Positions 50,411 through 59,488 are shown, counted from the stretch's first letter. The stretch is DNA of 64,000 nt from JARIHC01 sp035692985 (GCA_035692985.1 DASSHG010000007.1:1-64000); one strand, 5' to 3'. Numbers and translations: made by a program. The notes: generated from the sequence alone by a model not told the origin.

Positions 50411-51808
50411 ATGAGGCATACATTCTATAACCGGTTCATCAAACCGCTCTCTAAAAATTCTGACCAGGCCGAACGCGAAATCGTGCTCAACTACCTGCTA
50501 GTCGGCATATTCGCCCTAGCGGTCATAACCCTGGTGGATACGCTTCTGGCACCAGTTATTTCTGGCGAGTCATTTTATCCGTTGCGATTACTGGCCATGA
50601 CTATTAATATCGCGATCATAGCCGGACTTTATTTCGTGGCGCGCTACAAACAACTTCACAAAGCCGTCGCTATCACCCTGACGCTATTGATAATAACATC
50701 CGGTTATTTTGTAGCCAGCCAATGGGGCGTACTAAATACTAACAGCGTATTGCTATTCAGTCTGGCCGTAGTCATGGCCGGCGTTTTGATAGGTGCCAGG
50801 TATTCTTTGTACGCGACCTGCTTTATAGCGGTAGTGCTGGCATATCTCCAAAACGGTGAAGCGGCTGGCCGCCTACATCCCGATCTTAGCTGGCTGACAA
50901 CAAAACCTACAGCCGGCGACGTAGTGGGCTTCTCGGCTATATTATTCGTTATAGCATGGGTATCATGGCTGTTTAACCGCCAGATGGAACTATCTCTCAA
51001 GCGGGCCCAGCGTTCAGAGAAAGCACTGCAGCGGCAAAGGGACTCGCTGGAAGCAAAGGTTGAAAAGAGAGCCCGCCAATTAGAGGCCGCCCAGCTGGAA
51101 AAAATGCAGCAGCTGTACCGTTTTGCCGAATTGGGGCAATTAAGTACGGCGCTCTTTCACGACCTTGCCGATCATCTCTCAACAGTAAATTTGGATATAG
51201 AAGGCTTAGCGACAGGCGAGCGCCCTGATATTATGCGGCGTATTCAAGAAAATGTGGGTGAAATCAATGCCATAGTCCGGCGGGTACGCAGACAGATCGG
51301 GGGCAGGAGCGATGTGGAGGTTTTTGATGTCGTCGGCGAAGTCAAGGAGGTCATTAAAATCCTGGCGCCGGCCGCTGAGCGGGCCGAAGTTGCCGTATCT
51401 ATTAATATTGATAGGTCAATTGAACCCTCGCTATCATGCAGGGGCGATATAACCCGTTTCCGGCAGGTTATCCTGAATATAATAAGCAATGGTATAGAAG
51501 CTTACCCTGCCCCAGGTGCCTCAGCGGCCGGGCGGTCCGTAACCGTTGGGTTAACACGCCAGAGTTCCACTCTATTGATCAGTGTAACTGACCATGGCCG
51601 GGGTATCCGGCCGGCTGACCAAACGAAAATATTCGAACCCTTCTACACTACTAAAGAGAAAGGTGTCGGGATCGGCCTTTTCATTGTTAAGCAGGTGCTG
51701 GAGAAAGACTTTGGCGGCAGCCTGACGGTTGCCAGCAATAAAACACAAGGCACAACTTTTACTATTAGTTTGCCAAAGAGTTATTATGCCCGCAAAAGCC
51801 GTAGTTGA
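50411..51808 (+). CDS. Membrane sensor histidine kinase
   Basis: 465 residues. Six hydrophobic helices occupy residues ~25-190 with only short loops, so the sensor is probably membrane-embedded, like kinases that sense lipids, redox carriers or envelope state. A coiled coil (195-235) leads to the H box ALFHDLADHLSTVN (phospho-acceptor His250), the N box (NIISNGIEA, near 356-364), G1 (DHGRGI), the F box (FEPFYTTKEKGVGIGLFIV) and G3. All catalytic motifs are intact. Its last 23 bp overlap the cyclase-like gene, so kinase and cyclase are translated from one message. Confidence 0.93.
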   Translation: MRHTFYNRFIKPLSKNSDQAEREIVLNYLLVGIFALAVITLVDTLLAPVISGESFYPLRLLAMTINIAIIAGLYFVARYKQLHKAVAITLTLLIITSGYFVASQWGVLNTNSVLLFSLAVVMAGVLIGARYSLYATCFIAVVLAYLQNGEAAGRLHPDLSWLTTKPTAGDVVGFSAILFVIAWVSWLFNRQMELSLKRAQRSEKALQRQRDSLEAKVEKRARQLEAAQLEKMQQLYRFAELGQLSTALFHDLADHLSTVNLDIEGLATGERPDIMRRIQENVGEINAIVRRVRRQIGGRSDVEVFDVVGEVKEVIKILAPAAERAEVAVSINIDRSIEPSLSCRGDITRFRQVILNIISNGIEAYPAPGASAAGRSVTVGLTRQSSTLLISVTDHGRGIRPADQTKIFEPFYTTKEKGVGIGLFIVKQVLEKDFGGSLTVASNKTQGTTFTISLPKSYYARKSRS

Positions 51809-53747
51809 CCGTGCCATTTCAACCGGCATGGAATACATAGCCGGCCAACAGCTTCCAAACGGCGGTTTCGCGAGTTTTTCCAGTCCATCGCTCCTACCGT
51901 TCAAGCCGGAGATTACCCTTAGGACGACCTTCACCCCGTCATTGATATTGGCCGCTTTAGCCGCGGCCCGAATTCCCGGATCCCAGAAGGTTTGTGGCCG
52001 GACGGTAGATTTTTTGCGCGGCCAGGCTGGCGCCCACTGGTCTTTTAATTATTGGGCCAAACGTACAAGAGAGCGCCGTATGCAGCCGTATCCGGACGAC
52101 CTGGACGATACTTTTTGCGCCTTGGCGGCTTTGTATTCATACGATCCAGCTGTGGTTGGAGCGGGTGTGCTGGCTAAAGCGACCAAACTCTTGCTGGCGA
52201 CCGAGGTTACGGTTGGCGGTCCGTACCGGACCTGGCTAGTGTCGTCAGACAGCGAACCGGTATGGCGGGATATAGATGTAGCAGTCAACGCTAATGTCGC
52301 TTATTTTTTGACGCTGATAGGCAGTCCGTTGCCCAAACTTACCGGTTTTTTGGATGATGCTATTAAACGGAGGCAGCTGGGCTCGCCTTATTATCCGTCA
52401 GCCCGCGTGCCGGCATATTATATCGCCCGCGGTTATAACGGAAAGCAGGGCGGCGAATTGATAAAATTTATTAGCGGACTGCTGGACTCGTCTGGCACGG
52501 CGCTGGATTTGGCACTTTGCGTCTCGTCGCTGCTGCGTTTGGATCCTGCTGCCTGTCCGGATGATGCAGTGGCCAGTTTACTGCGAATGCAAGCCGCGGA
52601 CGGCGCCTGGCCGGCAGCCGCTTTTTGCCTGGATCCGGCTATAAAGGGCCAGCCTTATTACAATGGCGCGCCGGCCCTGACTACGGCCTGCGCCCTGGAG
52701 GCGCTGGGACTATATCGCCAAACCGGCCAGGCGCCGTCCGCTAAACCGGCTGGTTCCAGTCAGCCAAAACCGCGAGACTCCATATTGGAAATGGGCAAAA
52801 GCCAGCTCGAGGGTTTGGCGCCGGATTTGCGGGCCTCCATGCTTTGGTCGCTAGAAGCGATGGCGTCGTCCAGCAACGGCCCGGAAATTATGTATCTGGC
52901 CGCCCGTTTTAGACAATCTCTTGCCAAACCGGCCAGGCGCCGTCCACCGGCTAATTTGATACAGACGCTTGGGTTGGCAAATCTATACGGCTGGCTGGCC
53001 TATACCATTTATGATGATTTTCTGGACGAAGAGGGCAAACCGGAACTGTTGTCTGTTGCCAATGTCGCTATGCGCCGCTCCTTGGAAAACTATTTCAGCG
53101 CGTTGCCGTCCAACCGTAATTTTCACCGGCTGGTCCGCCAGATTTTCGACACAATAGATAGCGCCAATGCCTGGGAACTGGCGCATTGCCGGTTTGAACG
53201 CCGGGGCGATTGCCTGGTAGTCGGCCGTTTGCCGGCTTACGGTGATCTCTCTAAGCTGGCCGAGCGCTCCCTTGGCCACGCGCTATCACCGATGGCCGTC
53301 CTGGCCGCCGCCGGCACCAGCCCCACCAGCGCCCCCGCCCAGCAGACGCTCCAAGCGTTCCGCCACTACCTTATAGCCCGCCAGCTGAACGATGACGCCC
53401 ACGACTGGCCGGAAGACCTGCGGAACGGCCATATCACGCCTGTGGTTGCCCGGCTGCTAAAAGACCTAAAGGTCAAACCGGGCGAATATTCTGTGGACAT
53501 ATTGTTAAAAGGCGCCCGTCCACAATTCTGGAATTTCACGTTGCCTGAAATATGCCGGCAGATGCGACGGCACATCAGGCTCAGCCGCCAAGCTCTAAAG
53601 CGCTCAGCCGTCTTCCAAACGGAAAATGTTGTCAGCGACCTGCTGAACAGCTTGGAGACTTCCGTGGCGGACACCCTCCATCAACAGGGCCAGGCCAAAA
53701 CTTTCCTTAAACAATATAATAATCATTACAAAAAAGGAGCTAAATAA
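51786..53747 (+). CDS. Two-domain terpene cyclase-like protein (class II plus class I motifs)
   Basis: 653 residues from ATG 51786 (AAAGAG upstream). Residues 1-315 resemble the alpha-toroid of squalene-hopene and class II diterpene cyclases: QW-like repeats QQLPNGGF (21-28) and MQAADGAW (268-275), and YPDDLDDTFCALAAL with the protonating DxDD as DLDD (105-108). A Pro/Ser-rich linker (315-330) leads to a helical domain with YDDFLDEEG (DDxxD, 410-414) and NDDAHDWPED (DDxxD, 536-540) about 125 residues apart, the spacing of class I prenyl-diphosphate enzymes. Together this suggests protonation-driven cyclisation followed by diphosphate ionisation, in one chain. The stop overlaps the GGPP synthase start by 1 bp. 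Product and activity are unproven; it could also be a cyclase plus a prenyltransferase-like domain. Confidence 0.78.
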   Translation: MPAKAVVDRAISTGMEYIAGQQLPNGGFASFSSPSLLPFKPEITLRTTFTPSLILAALAAARIPGSQKVCGRTVDFLRGQAGAHWSFNYWAKRTRERRMQPYPDDLDDTFCALAALYSYDPAVVGAGVLAKATKLLLATEVTVGGPYRTWLVSSDSEPVWRDIDVAVNANVAYFLTLIGSPLPKLTGFLDDAIKRRQLGSPYYPSARVPAYYIARGYNGKQGGELIKFISGLLDSSGTALDLALCVSSLLRLDPAACPDDAVASLLRMQAADGAWPAAAFCLDPAIKGQPYYNGAPALTTACALEALGLYRQTGQAPSAKPAGSSQPKPRDSILEMGKSQLEGLAPDLRASMLWSLEAMASSSNGPEIMYLAARFRQSLAKPARRRPPANLIQTLGLANLYGWLAYTIYDDFLDEEGKPELLSVANVAMRRSLENYFSALPSNRNFHRLVRQIFDTIDSANAWELAHCRFERRGDCLVVGRLPAYGDLSKLAERSLGHALSPMAVLAAAGTSPTSAPAQQTLQAFRHYLIARQLNDDAHDWPEDLRNGHITPVVARLLKDLKVKPGEYSVDILLKGARPQFWNFTLPEICRQMRRHIRLSRQALKRSAVFQTENVVSDLLNSLETSVADTLHQQGQAKTFLKQYNNHYKKGAK

Positions 53748-54787
53748 TGAAAGCCATACTGGCATACAGCCCATTACTGCACACCAAGATCCGCAAGACT
53801 ATCGCTGCCGAACAGGCTAAGCCGAACCACACCGGCTCTTGGCGGACTGATTTTCTCAAACGCCTGGCGCCCTATGCTACCGGCGGTAAGCTGATACGAG
53901 GCAGTCTGGTCTGTTTCAGCTATGAAGCCTTCGCTGGCCAGAAACCTACCCCAGAAATTATTGATGTCGCCATAGCGCTGGAGCTAATCCATAGCGCCTT
54001 GCTAATGCACGACGATGTTATGGATAATGATGATTTCCGCCGCGGCCGTCCATCTTTTCACAACCAATACAAAAAAATTGGCCGTCGCCAGGGCCTGGTT
54101 GAACCGGAGCGCTTTGGGGCCAATATGGCTATTTGCGCCGCCGACATGTGCCTGTTCTTAGCACAAAGGTTGCTGGCGGATGCACCACTGGCTGTCCACG
54201 AACTGTTCGGTGATGTATTGATCGAGGTGTGCGACGGCCAGATGCAGGATATCTATTCCCAGGCCCGCCCCCACGCGCCTTCCAAGCAGGCTATCTATAA
54301 TCTGATGCGCGCTAAAACGGCGTCTTATACCCTCTCTTTGCCGTTGGCCGTAGGCGCGGCATTAGCTGGCCAACCCCCCGCCACTGTCAATAAGTTGCGG
54401 CGCTTAGGTGATGCCGCCGGCACGATCTTTCAGATCCGCGACGACGAGTTAGGAATAATGGGGGACACCAACAAAACCGGCAAACCTGTCGGCGCTGACA
54501 TCCGGGAGGGTAAAAAGACGTTAATCTACTATTACTTGATGAAAACTTGCGATATCCGTGAAAGACACCGGCTAAGGGAAATATTTGGCAACCCGGACAT
54601 TGGACTGTCTGACATCGCGGCCGTCCAAAAATTCATTAAACAGCATAATATAACGCGGCTTCTTGGTGTTGAGATCCAGCGCCTGGAAGGCCGGGCGCTG
54701 AGGACGCTCGAAACCATTGATTTACCCAACCAATATAAAACCGAGCTCAAATCACTAATAGCTTTTTGCGCTCAACGCCAGGCTTAG
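53747..54787 (+). CDS. Polyprenyl (GGPP-type) diphosphate synthase
   Basis: 346 residues. GGKLIRGSL matches GGKRxRP, the first Asp-rich motif is LLMHDDVMDND (DDxxD, 89-93), and the second is QIRDDELGIMGD (from 231) with TGKPVGADIREGKKT after it. The second motif has Gly in place of the third Asp, the RDDxLGxxGD form common in actinobacterial GGPP synthases. Ala84 and Leu85, at positions -5 and -4 before the first motif, are not aromatic, which favours a C20 or longer product. AAAAAGGAG precedes the start, which overlaps the cyclase stop. It likely supplies the substrate for the cyclase-like protein. Confidence 0.92.
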   Translation: MKAILAYSPLLHTKIRKTIAAEQAKPNHTGSWRTDFLKRLAPYATGGKLIRGSLVCFSYEAFAGQKPTPEIIDVAIALELIHSALLMHDDVMDNDDFRRGRPSFHNQYKKIGRRQGLVEPERFGANMAICAADMCLFLAQRLLADAPLAVHELFGDVLIEVCDGQMQDIYSQARPHAPSKQAIYNLMRAKTASYTLSLPLAVGAALAGQPPATVNKLRRLGDAAGTIFQIRDDELGIMGDTNKTGKPVGADIREGKKTLIYYYLMKTCDIRERHRLREIFGNPDIGLSDIAAVQKFIKQHNITRLLGVEIQRLEGRALRTLETIDLPNQYKTELKSLIAFCAQRQA

Positions 54788-54852
54788 GCTTGGTCTAGTG
54801 CCAGCGCCATTTACGATTACGTCTCAAAAGAGCATAATAAAAGCTTAGCCCT

Positions 54853-55521
54853 ATGGAAAACTCGCCGTCAGTATCAAACAAAGAAACCATTGAAGAGCAG
54901 GCCCATCGCTCGGTAGCGCCCGAGGCTAACCAGCTACACGGGAAAAACCTGCCTCCGGAGCGTATTGGGCACGTGCTAGTCTCGGCCGATATCGAATCTG
55001 CTAAGCTGCCCGCTATGTCCAAACCGGAAGCAGTTGCCGCCGTCCATGACCCGGGCTACCGGGCCGCTACCATGGGCCGCCAGGAGTTGCTGGAACTCAG
55101 CGAGGAAATCAGCATTGATAACACCACGCTGCGACATATCTATGACACGCACCTGATAGGCGAAAACGGTCTGCGCCGGTTGGTCTACGAACATACCCAC
55201 GGCGGTAACGTTAAAGAAGCTCTGCATCACGAAATCCTGGAGCATGAAACTGATTTTGAGCGCGACCCGGAATTGCGGCACCAATTGTTGCGCCGGGACC
55301 AAGAGCCAGCCAGTTTTAAGCTCGGTGACCTTCTGACCCGGGCCGGTATAAGCGAAGCAGACGGTAGTGTCCAGCCGCTCAATACTAAACTGCCGGCCGC
55401 GCACCGCGCTAAGCGTCTCCAGCTGCAAGCCCGCCAGCGCCGGCTACTCGACATCGTTTCTATCAGCATCATCCTTATCTTGTTGATTTTGGTTATACTG
55501 CTCGCCATGAGCCGGCGTTAA
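54853..55521 (+). CDS. Tail-anchored protein of unknown function
   Basis: 222 residues. A hydrophilic Glu/Ala/Pro-rich N terminus and a helical middle (about 75-150) are followed by a basic stretch and a C-terminal membrane helix (about 199-219, IVSISIILILLILVILLAM) ending MSRR. The bulk should face the cytoplasm. It starts 65 bp after the GGPP synthase on the same strand and might belong to that unit, but no motif supports a shared role. Confidence 0.72.
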   Translation: MENSPSVSNKETIEEQAHRSVAPEANQLHGKNLPPERIGHVLVSADIESAKLPAMSKPEAVAAVHDPGYRAATMGRQELLELSEEISIDNTTLRHIYDTHLIGENGLRRLVYEHTHGGNVKEALHHEILEHETDFERDPELRHQLLRRDQEPASFKLGDLLTRAGISEADGSVQPLNTKLPAAHRAKRLQLQARQRRLLDIVSISIILILLILVILLAMSRR

Positions 55522-55543
55522 ACGTTATATATAATATATATAT

Positions 55544-57040
55544 ATGACCACTAAACTAGAACGCAAACTGGCGGAATTGCCGAAACAGCCCGGCGTCTAT
55601 TTCCACAAGGACAAAAAAGGGCAGATTATTTATGTTGGCAAAGCGGCGGTCTTGCGCAACCGCGTGCGGCAATATTTCCAGAAATCACGCGGACGCGACC
55701 CAAAGACCGAAGCGCTAGTATCGGAAATTGCCGACATCGACTGGCAGGTCGTGGATAGCGAAATCGAAGCCTTATTTTTAGAGGGCGAGCTGATCCGGCG
55801 CTACATGCCGCGCTACAACATCCTGCTGCGCGACGACAAGGCGCTAAGCTACATCCGGATTGATTACGACAGCGACTACCCGACAGTTTCTACAACCCGC
55901 CGGCCCCTGGACGATGGCGCCCGCTACTTTGGCCCGTATTTCAGTACCATCGGCGTCCGCCAATCTTTGAAATTATTGCGCCGGATTTTCCCATACGCAA
56001 CCCGTCAGATCGGCGGCCAGAAAAGAGCCACGCTGCATTATCACCTGGGCTTGGATCCCGGGCTGGAGGAACGCAAAACCAGCCTGGAAGATTACCGCGC
56101 TAATCTGCGCAAGCTCATGGCGGTCATTCAGGGCAAACGCAAGACCATTGAACGGGAGCTGGAACGTGACATGAAGCGCGCATCCAAGGCCTCCGACTTT
56201 GAAAGAGCCGTTAAACTACGCAACCAACTATTTGCTTTGCAAAACCTGAACCGGCAAGTTGTTTTTAGTGACAAAGAATTCCTGGATATCAGCAAAGACC
56301 ATGCCTTGAACGAATTAGTTAACATGTTAAGTATTAAGCGTTTCCCACAAAGAATCGAGGGATATGACATCAGCCATCAGCAAGGCAGCGACGTGGTAGC
56401 CAGCATGGTTGTCTTTACGAACGGTGTCAGCAATAAGTCTGAGTACCGTAAATTCAAAACCAAGTCTAACCGCAACGACGATTTCTTCAATATGAACGAA
56501 ACGCTTAAACGCCGCCTCAGCGAACGCAATATAAAAGCCTGGGGTAAGCCGGATCTAGTGCTGATTGACGGCGGCAAAGGCCAGCTGGATGCCGCTATCC
56601 ATGCCCGTGACGAATGCGGCTGCTCCAAAATTCCATTTATCGGTCTGGCCAAGCGCGAAGAGCAGATAGTAGTGGATAAACAGCGGTCAAATGTGACACT
56701 TAACATGTCAAGTGTTCAAGAATTGGGCGGGTTTACGACAGAAACCGATGGTTATGTGCTCATAAATATGCCGCACAATACCAATTTAGTGAAGCTTTTG
56801 CAGCGCATTCGCGATGAATCGCACCGTTTTGCTGTCAGCTATCATTCTACTCTCAAAACCAAACGCCAAACTGCCAGTTTGCTCGATGACATTCCCGGCA
56901 TTGGCCCAGCCACCCGCAAAAAACTGTTACGGGAATTTGGCTCCATGCGCGGCATCGCCCAAGCCAGCGAAAAAGAACTCAGTAAAGTCGTAGGCAAAAC
57001 CAAAGCAAAACAACTGGCAAAATATTTAGCAGGACAATAG
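55544..57040 (+). CDS. uvrC: Excinuclease ABC subunit C
   Basis: 498 residues, shorter than the usual ~600. The GIY-YIG nuclease is at the N terminus (PGVYFHKDKKGQIIYVGKA), a UVR motif near residues 200-235, the RNase H-like endonuclease with GYDISHQQGSDVVASMVVF and DLVLIDGGKGQL, and the helix-hairpin-helix end (LLDDIPGIGPATRKKLL). It makes both incisions in nucleotide excision repair. TATAAT ends 8 nt before ATG. Two copies of the dispersed palindrome lie within the gene, 381 bp apart. Confidence 0.95.
   Translation: MTTKLERKLAELPKQPGVYFHKDKKGQIIYVGKAAVLRNRVRQYFQKSRGRDPKTEALVSEIADIDWQVVDSEIEALFLEGELIRRYMPRYNILLRDDKALSYIRIDYDSDYPTVSTTRRPLDDGARYFGPYFSTIGVRQSLKLLRRIFPYATRQIGGQKRATLHYHLGLDPGLEERKTSLEDYRANLRKLMAVIQGKRKTIERELERDMKRASKASDFERAVKLRNQLFALQNLNRQVVFSDKEFLDISKDHALNELVNMLSIKRFPQRIEGYDISHQQGSDVVASMVVFTNGVSNKSEYRKFKTKSNRNDDFFNMNETLKRRLSERNIKAWGKPDLVLIDGGKGQLDAAIHARDECGCSKIPFIGLAKREEQIVVDKQRSNVTLNMSSVQELGGFTTETDGYVLINMPHNTNLVKLLQRIRDESHRFAVSYHSTLKTKRQTASLLDDIPGIGPATRKKLLREFGSMRGIAQASEKELSKVVGKTKAKQLAKYLAGQ
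56316..56333 (+). repeat. Copy of the dispersed palindrome in uvrC
   Basis: TAGTTAACATGTTAAGTA matches TACTTAACATGTTAAGTA at 17 of 18 positions. Confidence 0.6.
56697..56714 (+). repeat. Second copy of the dispersed palindrome in uvrC
   Basis: CACTTAACATGTCAAGTG matches the motif at 15 of 18 positions. The changes at its two ends are complementary, so the palindrome is kept with only one mismatched pair. Confidence 0.5.
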
Positions 57041-57544
57041 CTCTACAGTGGCATCCAATGCAGTTTGCACACATATACCAATATGCGCAGCTTGGTCTGC
57101 GCGAGATGATTTTATTTGTGGCTCCCTAAAAGTCTGGTCTTGGAAAGTAAACTCCTCACTTTGCTCATAGGGGTCTAAAGACGACTTCCTTAAAGCGCTT
57201 TTTCGACGCTCTTTTTCATAGTTGAGAAAACTGTTTAATGGTCCAGGTTGGTCTGGCGGTACGCAAATCTGTCGACGCACAACCTCCTTGTCTACGGAGT
57301 TGCCGTCCGGACCGTATAGTATATCGTAGTGAGAACTGAGTATAACCAATGGCTTTTCAGAAGATTCTGGTAAGCATAACTCCTTGGAGGTAGAATATCC
57401 GTATCGGTGAGTTTGGGGCAAACTATTTAAAGCCTCTAGCTCTTGAAAAAAACGCAAAACATCAGGGATTTTGATATATGACTCATCAATACGAGGAACT
57501 TTGATCTCATTGCGACCAATAAAATAACCTAGACTCTCTGACAC
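57026..57544 (-). CDS. Soluble protein of unknown function
   Basis: 172 residues, hydrophilic, with no signal peptide or membrane helix. PLVILSSHYDILYGPDG is the only hydrophobic core-like segment. Cysteines are scattered and no motif is recognised. It converges with uvrC (15-bp overlap). Its coding sequence is more AT-rich than its neighbours, which may indicate later acquisition. Confidence 0.65.
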   Translation of the reverse strand: MSESLGYFIGRNEIKVPRIDESYIKIPDVLRFFQELEALNSLPQTHRYGYSTSKELCLPESSEKPLVILSSHYDILYGPDGNSVDKEVVRRQICVPPDQPGPLNSFLNYEKERRKSALRKSSLDPYEQSEEFTFQDQTFREPQIKSSRADQAAHIGICVQTALDATVELLSC

Positions 57545-57651
57545 TTCTCGACTCCCGTGTTACCTTATATACACATTCTCCTAACAATAAGATTAGTTTG
57601 CAAGCATGAGCGGGAACAAAGTTATGGCTTTGCTATACTTGAAGCCTGATT

Positions 57652-58869
57652 ATGAAGTCGCATTTTAGCAGTAAGTTTTTTACCGGGAACCGGACGCAGC
57701 TGAGAGAGGCGCGTGACGGCGGATTGATCGTCGTCGGCGGCAACGGTCTGATGCAGCGCGGTGCCGATAGCGTATATAAGTTCGCGCAAGACGCCAATTT
57801 TTGGTATCTGACCGGGATTGACGAACCGGAAATCGTGCTGGTGATGGACGGCGCCGAAGAATATCTGATTTTGTCCGGACAGAGTGATTATCAGAAGACC
57901 TTTGACGGCACGGCATCGGAAAGTGAGCTGGCCAAACGGTCTTCTATCAGGAATATTTACGGTAGCCACGAAGGCTGGGAAAAGCTAGCCGCGCGGCTAA
58001 AAAAAACCAAGCGGGTAGCTACCATAGCACCCCCGCCGGCCTACATAGACCTTTATGGAATGTATACCAATCCGGCGCGGCCGGCACTGGTAAAGAAGTT
58101 GAAGAGTCATTGCAAGAGTTTGAAGGTAGAGGACGCAGCGATCCATTTAGTCCGGCAGCGCGTGATCAAGCAGCCGGAGGAAATCGCGGCCATCCAGGCG
58201 GCTATCAATATTACCGTGGCTAGCCTGAGAGACGCGCTCCCAGGGAAATATAAATACGAATACGAGCTGGAGGCGGAGATTGCGGCCGGCTTTCGCAAGC
58301 GCGGCGCGGCCGGCCACGCCTTTGAGCCGATCGTGGCTGCCGGCAAGCGGGCCTGTACGCTGCATAACGTGGCTAATGACAGCGCGATCGGCAAAGACGA
58401 TTTAGTAGTGGTAGATGTCGGTGCCGAGGTCGAACATTATGCCGCCGATATTACGAGAACTGCCAGTTTTGGACGGCCATCGCGCCGGCAACAAGCCGTA
58501 TATAATGCCGTGCTGGAAGCTCAAAAATTTGCCATCAGTTTGATAAAACCGGGCTTGGAGTTCAAGGATTACCGCCGGCAAACCGACCAGTTTATCGGCG
58601 AAAAACTGCGCGAATTGGGCCTTATCAAAACTATCACCGCCAAAAACATCCGCAAATATTATCCGCACTCGATTTCGCATTTTCTGGGGCTGAACGTGCA
58701 TGATGTGGGCGATTACGCCCAGCCCCTGCAACCCGGTATGGTGCTAACCGTCGAACCGGGCATCTATATTCCAGAAGAGGCAATCGGCGTACGCATTGAG
58801 GACGACATACTAATCACTGAAAAAAGCGTTAAAATCTTAAGCGGTAAGTTGCCCCGCGGCCTCGGCTAA
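57652..58869 (+). CDS. Xaa-Pro aminopeptidase (M24B)
   Basis: 405 residues. The N-terminal creatinase-like domain has FAQDANFWYLTGIDEPEIVLV. The pita-bread catalytic domain carries the five metal ligands: Asp in VVVDVGAEVEHYAADITRT (two), His in ISHFLGLNVHDVGD, and Glu in TVEPGIYI and VRIEDDILIT. It removes N-terminal residues before proline, useful in peptide scavenging together with the peptide-binding protein at 59508. A TATACT box lies 12 nt before ATG. Confidence 0.95.
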   Translation: MKSHFSSKFFTGNRTQLREARDGGLIVVGGNGLMQRGADSVYKFAQDANFWYLTGIDEPEIVLVMDGAEEYLILSGQSDYQKTFDGTASESELAKRSSIRNIYGSHEGWEKLAARLKKTKRVATIAPPPAYIDLYGMYTNPARPALVKKLKSHCKSLKVEDAAIHLVRQRVIKQPEEIAAIQAAINITVASLRDALPGKYKYEYELEAEIAAGFRKRGAAGHAFEPIVAAGKRACTLHNVANDSAIGKDDLVVVDVGAEVEHYAADITRTASFGRPSRRQQAVYNAVLEAQKFAISLIKPGLEFKDYRRQTDQFIGEKLRELGLIKTITAKNIRKYYPHSISHFLGLNVHDVGDYAQPLQPGMVLTVEPGIYIPEEAIGVRIEDDILITEKSVKILSGKLPRGLG

Positions 58870-58884
58870 TCTACAATAGACTTA

Positions 58885-59256
58885 ATGGAACAACAGAAAA
58901 CACCGCTGGTCCGTTTCCTGATCCGCTGGCTGGTGTGTGGACTGGGACTATGGATTGCCGCCGGTCTGGTGGGCAAAAGCATCAATTACAACAACGGTCT
59001 GGAGGCGATAGTTATCGCCGGCCTGCTGTTGGCTGTCCTGAATACCATCCTCAAACCAATCCTCGTTATATTGTCGCTGCCGGCAATTGTGCTGACGCTT
59101 GGACTATTCATGATTATTATTAACGGTCTGACCGTTTTTCTGGTCAGCAAATTGTACACCCAGCTGCATGTAACTAATTTCTGGGCGGCGATTTTTGCCG
59201 GCATGGTGATCGGTCTGGTAAATTTTTTGGTGGGCGCCATCCTCAAAGAAGTTTGA
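58885..59256 (+). CDS. Phage-holin-4/YvlD-type membrane protein
   Basis: 123 residues with four hydrophobic helices. The family pattern is visible: NGLEAIVIAGLLLAVLNTILKPILVILSLP, GLFMIIINGLTVFLVSKL and FWAAIFAGMVIGLVNFL. The family (DUF/PF04020) is widespread and of unclear function; it is not necessarily phage-derived. TACAAT (58872-58877) ends 7 nt before ATG. Confidence 0.9.
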   Translation: MEQQKTPLVRFLIRWLVCGLGLWIAAGLVGKSINYNNGLEAIVIAGLLLAVLNTILKPILVILSLPAIVLTLGLFMIIINGLTVFLVSKLYTQLHVTNFWAAIFAGMVIGLVNFLVGAILKEV

Positions 59257-59269
59257 TACAATATAAGCC

Positions 59270-59488
59270 ATGAATATTTATAATTATTTAACCATGGGCT
59301 CAATGGCCCTGATGACCTTTTTGATCTTGATACAGACCCGTGGTGCCAGCTTGGGGGCCGGACTGGGCGGCGCGGGAGAGGTCAATACCACCAGGCGCGG
59401 CACCGATAAGACAATCTTCCAGATAACTATTATTTGCGGGTTGGTGTTTAGCTTGTCGCTGATAATGAACGCGCTGAGCGGCAAATAA
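59270..59488 (+). CDS. secG: Protein-export subunit SecG
   Basis: 72 residues with two membrane helices separated by the conserved cytoplasmic loop (LILIQTRGASLGAGLGGAGE). It stimulates SecA-driven translocation through SecYEG. TACAAT (59257-59262) ends 7 nt before ATG, and the peptide-binding protein follows 19 bp later. Confidence 0.92.
   Translation: MNIYNYLTMGSMALMTFLILIQTRGASLGAGLGGAGEVNTTRRGTDKTIFQITIICGLVFSLSLIMNALSGK

Noticed and set aside
55525..55545. TA-rich run before uvrC as a special repeat
   Set aside because: It is a short AT stretch that includes the -10 box; length and purity do not suggest anything beyond a promoter.
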